NCBI GenBank assembly: GCA_030512295.1
Contig: JAULSR010000004.1
Coordinates: 1,488,001-1,552,000 of the forward strand
Reading direction: 5' to 3'
Length of the DNA: 64,000 nucleotides
DNA from: Bombardia bombarda
Taxonomy: Eukaryota; Ascomycota; Sordariomycetes; Sordariales; Lasiosphaeriaceae
Under the pieces are notes generated by a model. That model ran no database searches and had not been told where the DNA came from. It saw nothing but the letters and a program-made list of their open reading frames with translations. Shown piece by piece: positions 35,044-44,503 of the stretch (within the stretch, counting starts at the first letter, position 1; every line of letters starts with the position of its first letter). Position numbers and translations under genes: made by a program.

Positions 35044-36170
35044 CTACCAGTCGATGAAATCCTCACCCTCGCTAATGGTGAGGAACTTGCCACCGGCCTC
35101 TTCGCGCGTTGCCTTTTCGATCTACGACCACAAAATCATGTTAGTACTTCACGAAATCAACATATATACTTGGATAACACTGACCGTGCCAAACAGAAAG
35201 TCGCCCGAGACATCAACCGGCACAAAGGCCTGCTCATAGCCAAAGTAGCGGGCGCCCGTGTTTCCCATGTCCGTCTGCGCGAATCTGTTTTGTTTTTCAA
35301 ACAGAATCCCCATGTTAGCCAAACCACTATCAGAACCCTTGACCCCGTTTCTTGATTTCTCCTAGTAAATAATAACAAGCAAAACTCACCCCGGATCCAC
35401 CACAAACGCCGTCAACCGCTCGCTCTCACAATGCACCTTCCTTGTCATATAATGCGCGGCCGCCTTGCTCATGCCATACGCCAGCATCGGGAACGGGCTC
35501 TTCTCCATCGCCCCGATGCTCGCAATCGGCGTGCCGATCAGCACAAACCTGGGCCTCTCCGTGCCTTCCGCCTCGAGCAGCGGGCGCACCGCCTGGAACA
35601 GCCGCAGCGGGCCGATGGCGTTGATGTCGTACAGCTCGCGCACGTCGTCGATCTTGGCCTGCGACAGGTCGCCGTACACGGTGCCGAACCCGGCATTGGC
35701 GACGACGACGTCGAGCTTGGTGATGCCGTGGTCGCGCTGCAGCAGCGCGACGGCCGCCGCCGCGTCCGTGTCTGAGGTTGCCTCGATCTTGACTGTGATG
35801 AGGGCGCTACCGTCGGCGCCGAGGGGCAGGGAGGCGAGGGACTGGGCGGTGGGGTGCGACGGGTCGCGCACGGCGGCTATGACGGTCGTGGCGGGGCGGG
35901 CGAGGTAGCGCGTGGTGAGGGCTCTGCCGAGGCCTGTGGGATGAGGTATGGTTGGGTTAGAGCGTGCGGCCGGGAGGATGTGGGGGGGGGGAAGGATTGG
36001 AGGGTTAGTGGGATCGGATAGCTGGTGTAAGGTGTCATGTAGGGTCCTTACATGGAAGGTAGGTAAGGTAAGGTAGGAAAGGTACGACGGGTAACAGTGT
36101 GTTAGTGGATAGGAGTTAGGACAAACCTACCTCGATTTGCGCCGGTGATTAGGACGGTAGTGTTGGCCAT
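35044..36170 (-). CDS. Short-chain dehydrogenase/reductase (Nor-1-like ketoreductase)
   Basis: Four exons (36131-36170, 35390-35933, 35185-35284, 35044-35121) join to 253 aa, a normal SDR size. MANTTVLITGANRGLGRAL holds the TGxxxGxG NAD(P)H motif. LDVVVANAGFG holds the NAG motif. The catalytic YxxxK is in LAYGMSKAAAHYMTRKVH, and FVVDPGFAQTDMGNTGARYF follows. The overall pattern resembles the norsolorinic-acid ketoreductase-like subfamily found in fungal metabolite clusters. Intron 1 (35934-36130, 197 bp, CTAAC branch) holds a long G run on the plus strand. The start is divergent from the UstYa-like gene at 37258, which suggests co-regulation. Confidence 0.88.
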
Positions 36171-37257
36171 TCTTGCTGCAGTGCTAGTGCTAGTAGTGGT
36201 GATGAAAGTATCTAAAGTCTTGAGGTGATTGATCAGATGGAATGCTGGGGTCGGGTCGGATCGGGGGGTTTGGGAAGGAGGAAGATGAGACTGAGAGCAC
36301 GACAGATAGGCAAGTTTACTTGGCGGCTTGAGATGTTTTGGTCGGATGTGATGGATGCACCGCAGTAGACTTAGTCTACTTCTGGAGTTTCTGGAGTTGA
36401 TAGCGATAAGACGTATTATGATTGAATAGGGGGGGGCAGGTAGGTGAAAGTGAGGGGTCAAGAAAATGATTACGGATCAGCACAGTGCATTACTAAATGC
36501 GTGAGGCACAATACTTTGAATCGAAACGCAAACGCAGCCGTCTCTTTCTCGATGCTGGTAATTTCATGGGGGCCTGCCTTCTGGGAGGAAGGTGCTACCC
36601 TACCCTACGCACGGTCGGTGGGTAGGGATAAATGATACAGACACCCCCTAGGGGTGTGGTCTGTTTTGTAAGTGTTTGTACTCGTCTCCATTGCGGGGTC
36701 CCCTCCAGCCGATTGACACCACTTTTGGTCTCAATTACAGGGCGCACAGTCGATGGCACTCCTGTCTGGGCTGGCTCCTTTCAATCCTATCACCGTACAT
36801 ATCCCACCGTAACAGTGCATGTAAGAACCCACACGCAGGTCGTCGTACGTTTGCCGAACCCTAGCACCCTAATCACTTTATGACTACCGACCAGAGCTTG
36901 CTAGGGAGATATGCACTAACAGAGCACACACACCTTCCAATACATACCAACACACTCTCCATACTCATCATGTCGTTGGATCCATACTGCATGCAGTGGT
37001 ACGATGCAAATGCTACGTTATGAACATTGTCAACTCACTTGATGATTGACATCGGACTCCTCGTGGATCGTAGGTAGGCTCGGGGTAGGTGGGGGAATGA
37101 TCTCCCCAGGAAGAGGTGGATGAGTCCCATGTCACTCACCGATCTGGTGTCTCACTCTACTGACTTGAATGAATCCAAACCCCCTCTCTCTAAATCTAGA
37201 CACTTGCTCGGGTCAGGCCCTGTAGCATCAGCATTGACCAAGCAAGTCAAACTCACC
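36171..37257. promoter_or_regulatory. Shared divergent upstream region (SDR / UstYa-like 1)
   Basis: About 1.09 kb between divergent start codons. No gene seen. A short open frame just upstream of 37258 is in frame with the UstYa-like gene (ATG at 37120), but its sequence is not typical of the family. Confidence 0.35.
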
Positions 37258-38352
37258 ATGGCACCTTCTCAGAGCTACCAACCCCTTTACCCTACAGAAA
37301 AAGATGAGAATGGTGACGGTTCGACCTCGGAGCTCGTCGACGACGACGAAGTAGTCGAGAGCCATGGCGCTGTTCCATCAACCTTCCGCCGACGGCACCA
37401 AAAGACTGGCTGGCGACGATATTATGTTGAAGCTATAGTCGCCCTGCTCCTCACCTCCAATTTCACCTTTGCCGGCCTGTGGCTCAACTCCTGGGTGCGA
37501 TATGATGAACCACATTCAAATTCTTCAAATTGCGCACGGCCCCAATTGGTTTACTGTGAGGTCTTCCTAGTATCCCTACCTACGTATGTGAGGAACATAA
37601 CATCATGCTAATACTCAATCATCAACAGCTCCCGCTACAAGCGCCATCCGCTACGAGAAGAAGCGGCTATGGCGAGACATTGACGGGCCCAACCCTTACA
37701 CGGGCAGCCCTCGGCCAGAGTTTGACAAGGCGTGGCGGGATCTCATAGCTCGTACGTTGCACCATCATGTTTCATACCTCTGGAAGTTTAACCACTGATG
37801 TCAGTTTACCATTAGCCATGACGATCAAGGTGAGCGGCGAAGAGCTTGCGCGCTTCAGCGAGGGCGATAAAACAATTGCCTTCAAGGATGGCTCGGGGTA
37901 CATTGCCGAGATGGCCATGTACCACGAGCTGCACTGTGTGGTGAGTTGTGCAATTCCTTTTTATGTATCATGTTCTGGTATCGTTCTTTCCGTGCTAACG
38001 ACACTGTTAAACAGAAACGCGTGAGAAAGTTCCTATATAAGGAGCACTATTATCCAAACATGACGGAAGCGGAGAAAGTCAGGGAAGACTTGCACATGGG
38101 TATGTGTTGTCCTTTCTTTTGATTTCATCTCGTGACTGATCATCGATACTAGACCACTGCCTCGAGTACTTCAGAGAGTCGGCAATGTGCCGTGGTGACA
38201 CGACGCTCGGGACCTTCTTCTGGAGAGATGGGGCGCCAACATCGAGGGTATACACAGATAATGAATGTGTTGATTTTCAACAGCTGGATCACTGGGCGAG
38301 GCAAAGAATGGTGGACACGTCAGATTACTCCCTGTTTGCTAAGGATGATTGA
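37258..38352 (+). CDS. UstYa-family (DUF3328) RiPP-modifying oxidase 1
   Basis: Five exons (37258-37555, 37629-37751, 37816-37940, 38015-38099, 38153-38352) join to 276 aa. A cytosolic charged N-terminus is followed by one membrane helix (about residues 58-80, IVALLLTSNFTFAGLWLN), the usual type II topology of UstYa proteins. The two family signatures are present: HELHCV (HxxHC) near the end of exon 3 and DHCLEYFRESAMC in exon 5. UstYa proteins carry out oxidative cyclisation or hydroxylation of peptide cores in ustiloxin, phomopsin, asperipin and related pathways, and also act in some non-ribosomal pathways. The gene is convergent with a second UstYa gene 218 bp away and about 3 kb from a repeat precursor. 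That neighbourhood is the hallmark of fungal dikaritin-type RiPP clusters. Confidence 0.9.
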
Positions 38353-38569
38353 GGGGCTTGATGTCATTTGATTACCTGCTTTTGGTAGAATAGAAACGCA
38401 ACTATGAAACAAAGCGAATATAATCCATATCTCAGGAGGTTCTGTGGCATGTATTTTTTTTTCAACTACGCGAGATATGAATGTCCGAATGGCAATATCA
38501 CTGATAATTTTGGTGTGATTTGAAACTTGATGATGCATACTGTCCTACTGATACAGACACAAATTGTAT

Positions 38570-39446
38570 CTAACTTGGTACACTCAATAATTCAGTTCCA
38601 TTTGTGACAATACCCGTATCATTGGAATCACGATACCGCTCTGCGAATTCAAGAATACCATCATAATCGCGACACTGCTTGGGCTGGCCCCAACCGTTTG
38701 TCAGGTGCGTCTCCTCGTCCACCACCTCGAGGTTCGTGTCGGCTGCGCACATGAGCGCCTGCCTGATGTAATCGAAGCAATGCCGGACGTGGAAGGGCGC
38801 GATCCGCGTGGCAGTGCTGGTCTCCCAGTCAGGAACCTCAGTTACGTTTAGGGCTGGACTCTCAAGCGCCGTCCAGTATGCGATTACAACTGCGTGCTGG
38901 GGTTTCGACCATCAGTACTTGAGATTGAAAAAGGTGGATTGAGATAGGTTCTCACCAGACAGTGCAGCTCGTGGAACACGGCGATGTTAGAGATAAAGGG
39001 TGCCAGTTGGGGGTGGTGGATGAAGCCCCGTCCTATCGGGATGATAGAGGCCCATGCTGCCTCGGATTCTGGCGTTGGTCTTTGGGAGAAGGTAAAGTTG
39101 TGCTCCCAAGCTGTTTGAATTGGGCCTGTAGGGGCTTTGTTGTAATCGTGGTGTTAGTATGTATTTTCTTTTTGCTTTCAGCTAAGAAAAGGGTAAAATA
39201 CTTACGTGGAAGTCCATAAGGCTCCCTAATCGCGTCTTTCACACCGTTAACGTGCCCAAAAATGTAGCCGAGAGCAAGTGAAGCTGCGACAGCACAGGCC
39301 ATGCCGACCCATTGCAATGGCCAGCTGCGACTTCGTCGATACGGGCGAGACCCGTCCACCAAACCGTGCCGGTATTCTATATCATCTGCTCTTCTTGGCA
39401 GGAGCGATTCACCCTGCTCTTTCTCGAATGGGGTTATAGGCTCCAT
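38570..39446 (-). CDS. UstYa-family (DUF3328) RiPP-modifying oxidase 2
   Basis: Three exons (39206-39446, 38956-39125, 38570-38896) join to 245 aa. The N-terminal tail carries a membrane helix (WVGMACAVAASLALGYIFGH, about residues 49-68). The conserved core reads EAAWASIIPIGRGFIHHP, then FISNIAVFHELHCL, the first HxxHC. The second signature is FHVRHCFDYIRQALMCAADT. The sequence PIGRGFIHHP marks the canonical UstYa subtype, unlike the first copy, so the two probably do different steps. The start at 39446 (MEPITPFEKEQG) is chosen because the upstream part of the open frame is not family-like. Its upstream region faces the repeat precursor, but a hAT-type insertion now lies between them. Confidence 0.92.
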
Positions 39447-40447
39447 TGAGGGCGCTGGAGATGCCAAAACATCAAAATGTGTAAAACAGATGGGAATACC
39501 GGTATTGCACCGATAATGAAAAATGTCGGTTTGATTTCTGCCTGTGCCGGTATGGACTGTTGGACGGGCAGTGGCTTCCAGGTTCTCAACAGTATGTGGG
39601 AGTTGCTTCTGGCTTACACTGACGTGGTTCAATTGCGCTAGCACGACAAGCTGGCAGCCAAGACCCCAAGTTGCACTTACACTGCCTACCTAGTTGAAAG
39701 GGGGGTGATATCCCGCACATTAGCTTTTTGTTAAGCGTATTTTTCTTGTCTTAGCATTCCGCTACGATAAGCCCTATTCCGACTTCTATCGGACCCCGTT
39801 TTGATGTAGGTCTGGTTGAAAGGCAAGGAGCGTCTCATTGCATGGTCGTTTTGTTCTCAGGCGCGCCTATCACGTACCATCACGTCTCCTACTTACGGCT
39901 TCCCCGTCTTTCTCCTCAAATCATCACCTCCCCCCACCCTTTGTTTTGATACATTTATCTACCTATAAATTCCTTGGTAGGTAGCAGTGAGGAGTGGAAG
40001 CGGAAGACTCCGCGACCTCCGATGCAAGTCATCGGCCGTTCTTGTTCCCGAGACTCTCGGCTCGAGTTCGTTTTGCAGCAAAAAAATAGCAAAATCTTAG
40101 ACTTTCTTCCTTATGTTGCAGTTTGTTTATCTCGAGATCGGCGAGTATGTGATTCCTGATCAGTGCCCGCTCCGCTTGGCGGATCCTAGTCCCTGTAGGT
40201 ATTGCGACATGTGATTTTCTGTCGGCGACTTTTTACACAACAAGAGTTGGCTGTTGGAAATATGTTTCCACTACGGTGGTACCTTTACGTTGGTAGTCCG
40301 TGTTTTCATTATGGATCACAGGCTCTGGACGGCACGTGGATGGCTGAGTACTACCAGGACATAACACGAAAGCCTCGAGGAAACTTGCCAATATAGGTTT
40401 AGGTGCACTGGGAACCAATGCCAAATACTTATCCCATCGCCTATCTG
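39447..40447. other. Upstream region of UstYa-like 2, no gene seen
   Basis: About 1 kb, AT-rich in part. With 41217-41534 it forms the original divergent intergenic region between UstYa-like 2 and the precursor gene; without the insertion that region would be about 1.3 kb. Confidence 0.45.
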
Positions 40448-40455
40448 GTTTATAC
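40448..40455. repeat. Left 8-bp target-site duplication
   Basis: GTTTATAC, identical to 41209-41216, directly abuts the left inverted repeat of the element. Confidence 0.85.
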
Positions 40456-41208
40456 CAGCGCTCCAAGTAAGCCAAGTAAGTCAAATCTGGCCCGCATACT
40501 TGAATTACTTGACTTACTTGAATTTTTTTCTCCCCACTTTTAACCCACAAAAAAGCTTAGGCCAACACATTACGCGTTTTTTCGTCCACAAAAAAGCTCG
40601 GGCCCCGTGCGTGCGTTTTTTGGAAGTCAAAATTTTATTCGTTATTTGAGCGATTTGAGCCTGACTGAGCTCAAGGGAGCTGTAGCCAAAATACCCGATT
40701 CGGGAGTCAACAACTTGGTGATGCAGCCAGGCGCCTGTATGCCTAGTTGCCCTCAAACCACTTTATTCCTATGCCAACTTCCGATGACATCGCCGGTATT
40801 GACAACAAGTCAAAGGCCATCTTTGACAAGCGAGGGAACTGTTGTTGTCTATGGAACCACCAGCTTAGTATATCATCCTCGGGCAAAACCCGTTCCTAGA
40901 AATACATCGTGAGTTCATCCAAGTCCCCGGGGTGTTCAGGAAGACCATAGTAGCTATGCCCAGTCAAATAATCTCCCGGGCGGTCAGGGCGGCCGCCTTC
41001 ATTGACCAGGGCACCCGGCATCGGTATGTGGGGATATTCATCATCAAGTGGGTTTTTTGGGCCAAATTTGGCCCCACATCTTGCAAATCAAGTAAGTAAT
41101 CGACAGCGAATATTTGAATTGATTTGCTTTGAATTGTGGGCCAACTTGGCTTGGCTTACTTGAATTGGCTTACTTGAACTTGAATTACTTGGCTTACTTG
41201 GAGCGCTG
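40456..41208. mobile_element. Non-autonomous hAT-superfamily transposon (MITE-like)
   Basis: The 753-bp segment begins CAGCGCTCCAAGTAAGCC and ends with the exact reverse complement. The terminal inverted repeat is perfect for about 25 bp and continues imperfectly. It is flanked by an 8-bp direct duplication GTTTATAC. An 8-bp duplication with ends starting CAG is the hAT signature. Subterminal regions are rich in short AAGTAAG and ACTTGAATT repeats in both orientations, as expected for transposase-binding arrays. No intact transposase is encoded; the longest inner frame (40607-40912) is unrecognised. The sharp ends and perfect duplication suggest recent movement by a transposase elsewhere in the genome. 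Confidence 0.88.
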
Positions 41209-41216
41209 GTTTATAC
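41209..41216. repeat. Right 8-bp target-site duplication
   Basis: GTTTATAC directly follows the right inverted repeat and matches 40448-40455. Confidence 0.85.
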
Positions 41217-41534
41217 ATGCACGGCGGTGTGGGACGTATCGGATCCTTATGAGGCTACAGGAAGGAACATACTGACACAACATATGTGAAGATGCAATGT
41301 CGTGATACCGTGCATACACACTAATTAGTTACCTGCCCAAAGCCGGCCACCTAAGGCAAGTTCATGCCGGCTATTCAAGAGCAGCTGCAATGAAAACACA
41401 TTCTTGTGATGAGATCAACTATAACACCAAGACGGCCCCCGAGGTGGCCTGTGATGTTGCAAAGGTAATACCGTCGACTCGAAAAATCAAATCTCAAACC
41501 ACCACTACTACTACTTACTGTCAATACAGCAAAG

Positions 41535-42179
41535 ATGCGTTGGATCAAGGTCACCGCCGTCCTTTTCGGCGCAGCCCTCGCCCTGCCCATGTCTGGAGGT
41601 GAGTGTTTCACGATTCTTAGCTCCTACCTTACTTACCGTCCCTACCTTACCTACTCACTGTCCTTATCTTATACTATTTATAACTTTACCACGAAAAGCT
41701 CACCTGCTAACAACCCCTGCCTAGGCGAAAGCAGCGCCCCTGCAATTCGCGAGGCCGTCGCTGACGCGGACGACCTTGTCAAGAACTCCTGGTCTGCCAG
41801 AACCGTCGGTGTTGTCCCCAAGGATGCCGCACCTGATGCCGATGACCTCGTCAAGAACTCGTGGTCTGCCAGAAATGCTGCCGTCGTCGCCAAGGACGCC
41901 GCACCCGACGCCGACGATCTCGTCAAGAACTCTTGGTCTGCCAGAGCCATGGCGGTCGTCCCCAGGGAGCCCGAGGCCGAGGCCGATGCAGATGACCTCG
42001 TCAAGAACTCGTGGTCCGCCAGAGGCGCTGGTGTTGCCCCCAGGTCGGCTGAAGCTGAGGCCGATGCCGACGACCTCGTCAAGAATTCGTGGTCTGCCAG
42101 AGGTGCCGGCGTCGTTCCCAAGGATGCAGCACCCGATGCCGACGACCTTGTCAAGAACTCTTGGTCTGCTCGGAATTAG
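41535..42179 (+). CDS. Repeat-bearing secreted RiPP precursor (candidate)
   Basis: Two exons (41535-41598, 41725-42179) joined across a 126-bp intron (donor GTGAGT, branch GCTAAC, acceptor CCTAG) give 172 aa. The intron is in frame, so the raw open frame is 214 codons. A signal peptide (MRWIKVTAVLFGAALALP) sends it to the secretory pathway. The rest is six copies of the identical 13-mer DADDLVKNSWSAR at 24- or 26-residue spacing. Spacers are TVGVVPKDAAP, NAAVVAKDAAP, AMAVVPREPEAEA, GAGVAPRSAEAEA and GAGVVPKDAAP, and the last copy ends in N. In every unit a basic residue is followed by an even series of X-Ala or X-Pro dipeptides and then DDLVKNSWSAR, the layout used by Kex2-like plus Ste13-like processing. 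Classic KR pairs are absent. With two UstYa genes nearby this fits a dikaritin-type precursor. An alpha-pheromone-like or other repeat secreted peptide is the main alternative. Confidence 0.85.
   Translation: MRWIKVTAVLFGAALALPMSGGECFTILSSYLTYRPYLTYSLSLSYTIYNFTTKSSPANNPCLGESSAPAIREAVADADDLVKNSWSARTVGVVPKDAAPDADDLVKNSWSARNAAVVAKDAAPDADDLVKNSWSARAMAVVPREPEAEADADDLVKNSWSARGAGVAPRSAEAEADADDLVKNSWSARGAGVVPKDAAPDADDLVKNSWSARN
41763..42173 (+). repeat. Six tandem core-peptide repeats
   Basis: The 39-nt unit encoding DADDLVKNSWSAR begins at 41763, 41835, 41907, 41985, 42063 and 42135 (spacing 72, 72, 78, 78, 72 nt). Protein copies are identical, while the DNA copies differ only at synonymous positions, which points to purifying selection on the peptide. 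Confidence 0.95.
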
Positions 42180-44503
42180 ATAATCCAGCCAAGGTCCGGC
42201 GTGTGTGTGTGTGCTTGGCAAAGCGTAGGAGGTTAGGTTCCACTGGGAGACACACACCACACACCACACACCACACACTCAGGGACGCGGGGCAATCAAT
42301 CGTATGACGGTTGGAGGGGCGGCTTGAGACAGCTCGGGGACACCTCATGACACCCTGGTCAACCACTTGTGGATCGACAGTACCTGAGAATTAAAGTAGC
42401 TGGAAGCAGAGATCAATATATTGAGTACGACGACGGGATGCTTTATTAACCACCAATTGCCACCCTTCGTGCATCTTGAGTACCTAGTAGTGTTTTGTTT
42501 TCAGATCTTCATTATCGCATGGAGGTTTAGGTAATCAATAGATTCTAACCCACTCCTCTGCGAACTTCCGAACTGTATGTGCCTGAGCTTAGGTAGCCAG
42601 TTGGGTTCGGTGATAATTTCTTAATCGGGTGAGAAAGAGGCCGAATAATGATTGCAAATCGAGACAGTTCCGATCGAGGTAGTAGCAAGAAGTGCTGTCT
42701 GTTGGGTAAGAATTAAAAATGGAGAGGGAAAAGCATGGCACGGTACCTTTGCCGGATATCATGTTATCCTGTAAGCACAGAGCACACAGCAGTCCAATCC
42801 TCGTAGATAATCCAGTGCCCCACAGGCTGGGCACTGTGTAATCCACTTCCATACCTATCTATATCTGTGGGAAGGCTCGAAGGACGCCTGAACTGCAGTG
42901 CACAAATTGTCTTACTAGCCTTCGGCTTTACCAGGTTCTAATCCAACTCTACATGCCTGGAATATATCCAATCAATCATTGCACCAGCCCAACCTGCCCA
43001 CACACACACGTCTGGATTGGCACTGCAGCGCCGCAACCCCGCACCGGACCGATCAAATCAGATGTTTCCCTGCAGCAATATGACTGCACAGAACCTCTGT
43101 ATACGCTCTGAATGCCGAGGGAGGGATCCCCGATGTTGCCGCTGCGCCACCAACCTGTGCAGTTGAATCCAGGCCGACCAGGTTGCCCAGGTCTCCCCAA
43201 ACCTGGGCCTCCATCATCACGGAGGTCCCCGTGGCGAATGAAAGTGTGCCATCTGAGGTCTGGGCATGCGGGCGTGCATGAATGTTGTCCTGTCTCGAGA
43301 CCGTCAAGACCTGTCTCCTCGTTTTGCCGACGAATTGCAGGGAAACAAAGGCCCGCTCGAGAACACCATCTTACAATCTTACTGCATCCATCTCACCTTG
43401 GGACCGACCAATGCTACTTGGTGCCAACCAACTCTGAAGGCTAAGTACAGAACATCCCCCACTGCAAAGAGAAGGCGGACACTTACCAATGGACAGTACA
43501 TTATCCTGTAGGTGGCATTACTACGCAATCCATAGGTTGTCTGACAGCACCCATAGATGGGAGCGGCGTGAATTTAAATCCGACTTTCCATTAGGGCATA
43601 TGTCTGGCCTATCTGTCTGTCTGGTCCTTAAGTTCGGAACATTTGCCCGTCATGGCCGCCTGCAATTGGCAACCCTTCCGTGTGATACGCGCTGTGCCTC
43701 AAGTCACAGTACACTACTGCCAGGTGAAGCCCAGGACACTTCGCCCCAAAAAGAAGGTAGCAGTACTCAGGATCCCAGAGGATCAACTGAGTCGGGAGCT
43801 CGGTGAAATCGATGGAATCAGACACTGAGGGCCCAGAAGAAACAGACAGGACAGAGCTGGCCGCGCCCCCCTCAACCACACCCTCCTCAGGCTCCCCATC
43901 CCACCTCTTCCCACCACCCTCTTTCTCACCCACCCTCAACCGGTACAGTATCTGGAGGGCACAAGGGCACATGGAAGGATCGAATACTACCGGTCTACAC
44001 TCTCATCGTCTCAGGAACTTTTTTCCACGCCGTAGGACAGCGTTATGAATCGGATCCAACGGGGTGGTCTATTATCGAGGCAGAATAAAACCTTAGAAGC
44101 AACTGGCTCACCTTGGGACCCTGGCGACTCCTTGCTTGGCTCCGCTTACACACACAAGGCTCTTGACCGTCGAAGAAAAGGGCTTGCAGATGTGGCGTCC
44201 TGACGTACCTACTTAGCTACCCTGACAGCCGCCCATCCCATGCCCAGTTATCGGCGCTTACCTTCTTTTTCCTCAGCTGCCGCCCGCCCTCCCGCCCTGT
44301 TGACGTTGACCGCCACCACGCGCGCCCGCTCCCCTCATTAGGTCAAGCCTCCCGTTCTGCCGTCTGCCGTCCTGTCGGATCCGTCTTTGAACTTGCAGGC
44401 CATACATACCCACGGACAGACAGGAGGACAGTGCAGATCACCTAGTCACTCATTTACTCTCATCATCGTCGGCCGCCTAGTGCACCGGGCAAGCTAGCCA
44501 GCC
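42180..44503. other. Intergenic, no gene seen
   Basis: About 2.3 kb downstream of the precursor. Contains (GT)n near 42203 and ACACACC repeats at about 42250-42280. Short frames on both strands lack recognisable features. Confidence 0.5.

Noticed and set aside
37120..37257. Upstream in-frame ATG extending UstYa-like 1 by 46 residues
   Set aside because: The added sequence is not family-like, and the ATG at 37258 gives the usual short cytosolic tail before the membrane helix.
41535..42179. Classical alpha-pheromone precursor
   Set aside because: The signal peptide, repeats and dipeptide spacers fit. However, the core DDLVKNSWSAR has no cysteines, KR sites are missing, and UstYa genes are adjacent. 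Kept only as an alternative.
41678..42278. Long minus-strand frames of 158 and 185 codons opposite the precursor
   Set aside because: They arise because the repeated sense sequence has no antisense stops. The sense strand has a signal peptide, an intron and synonymous-only variation.
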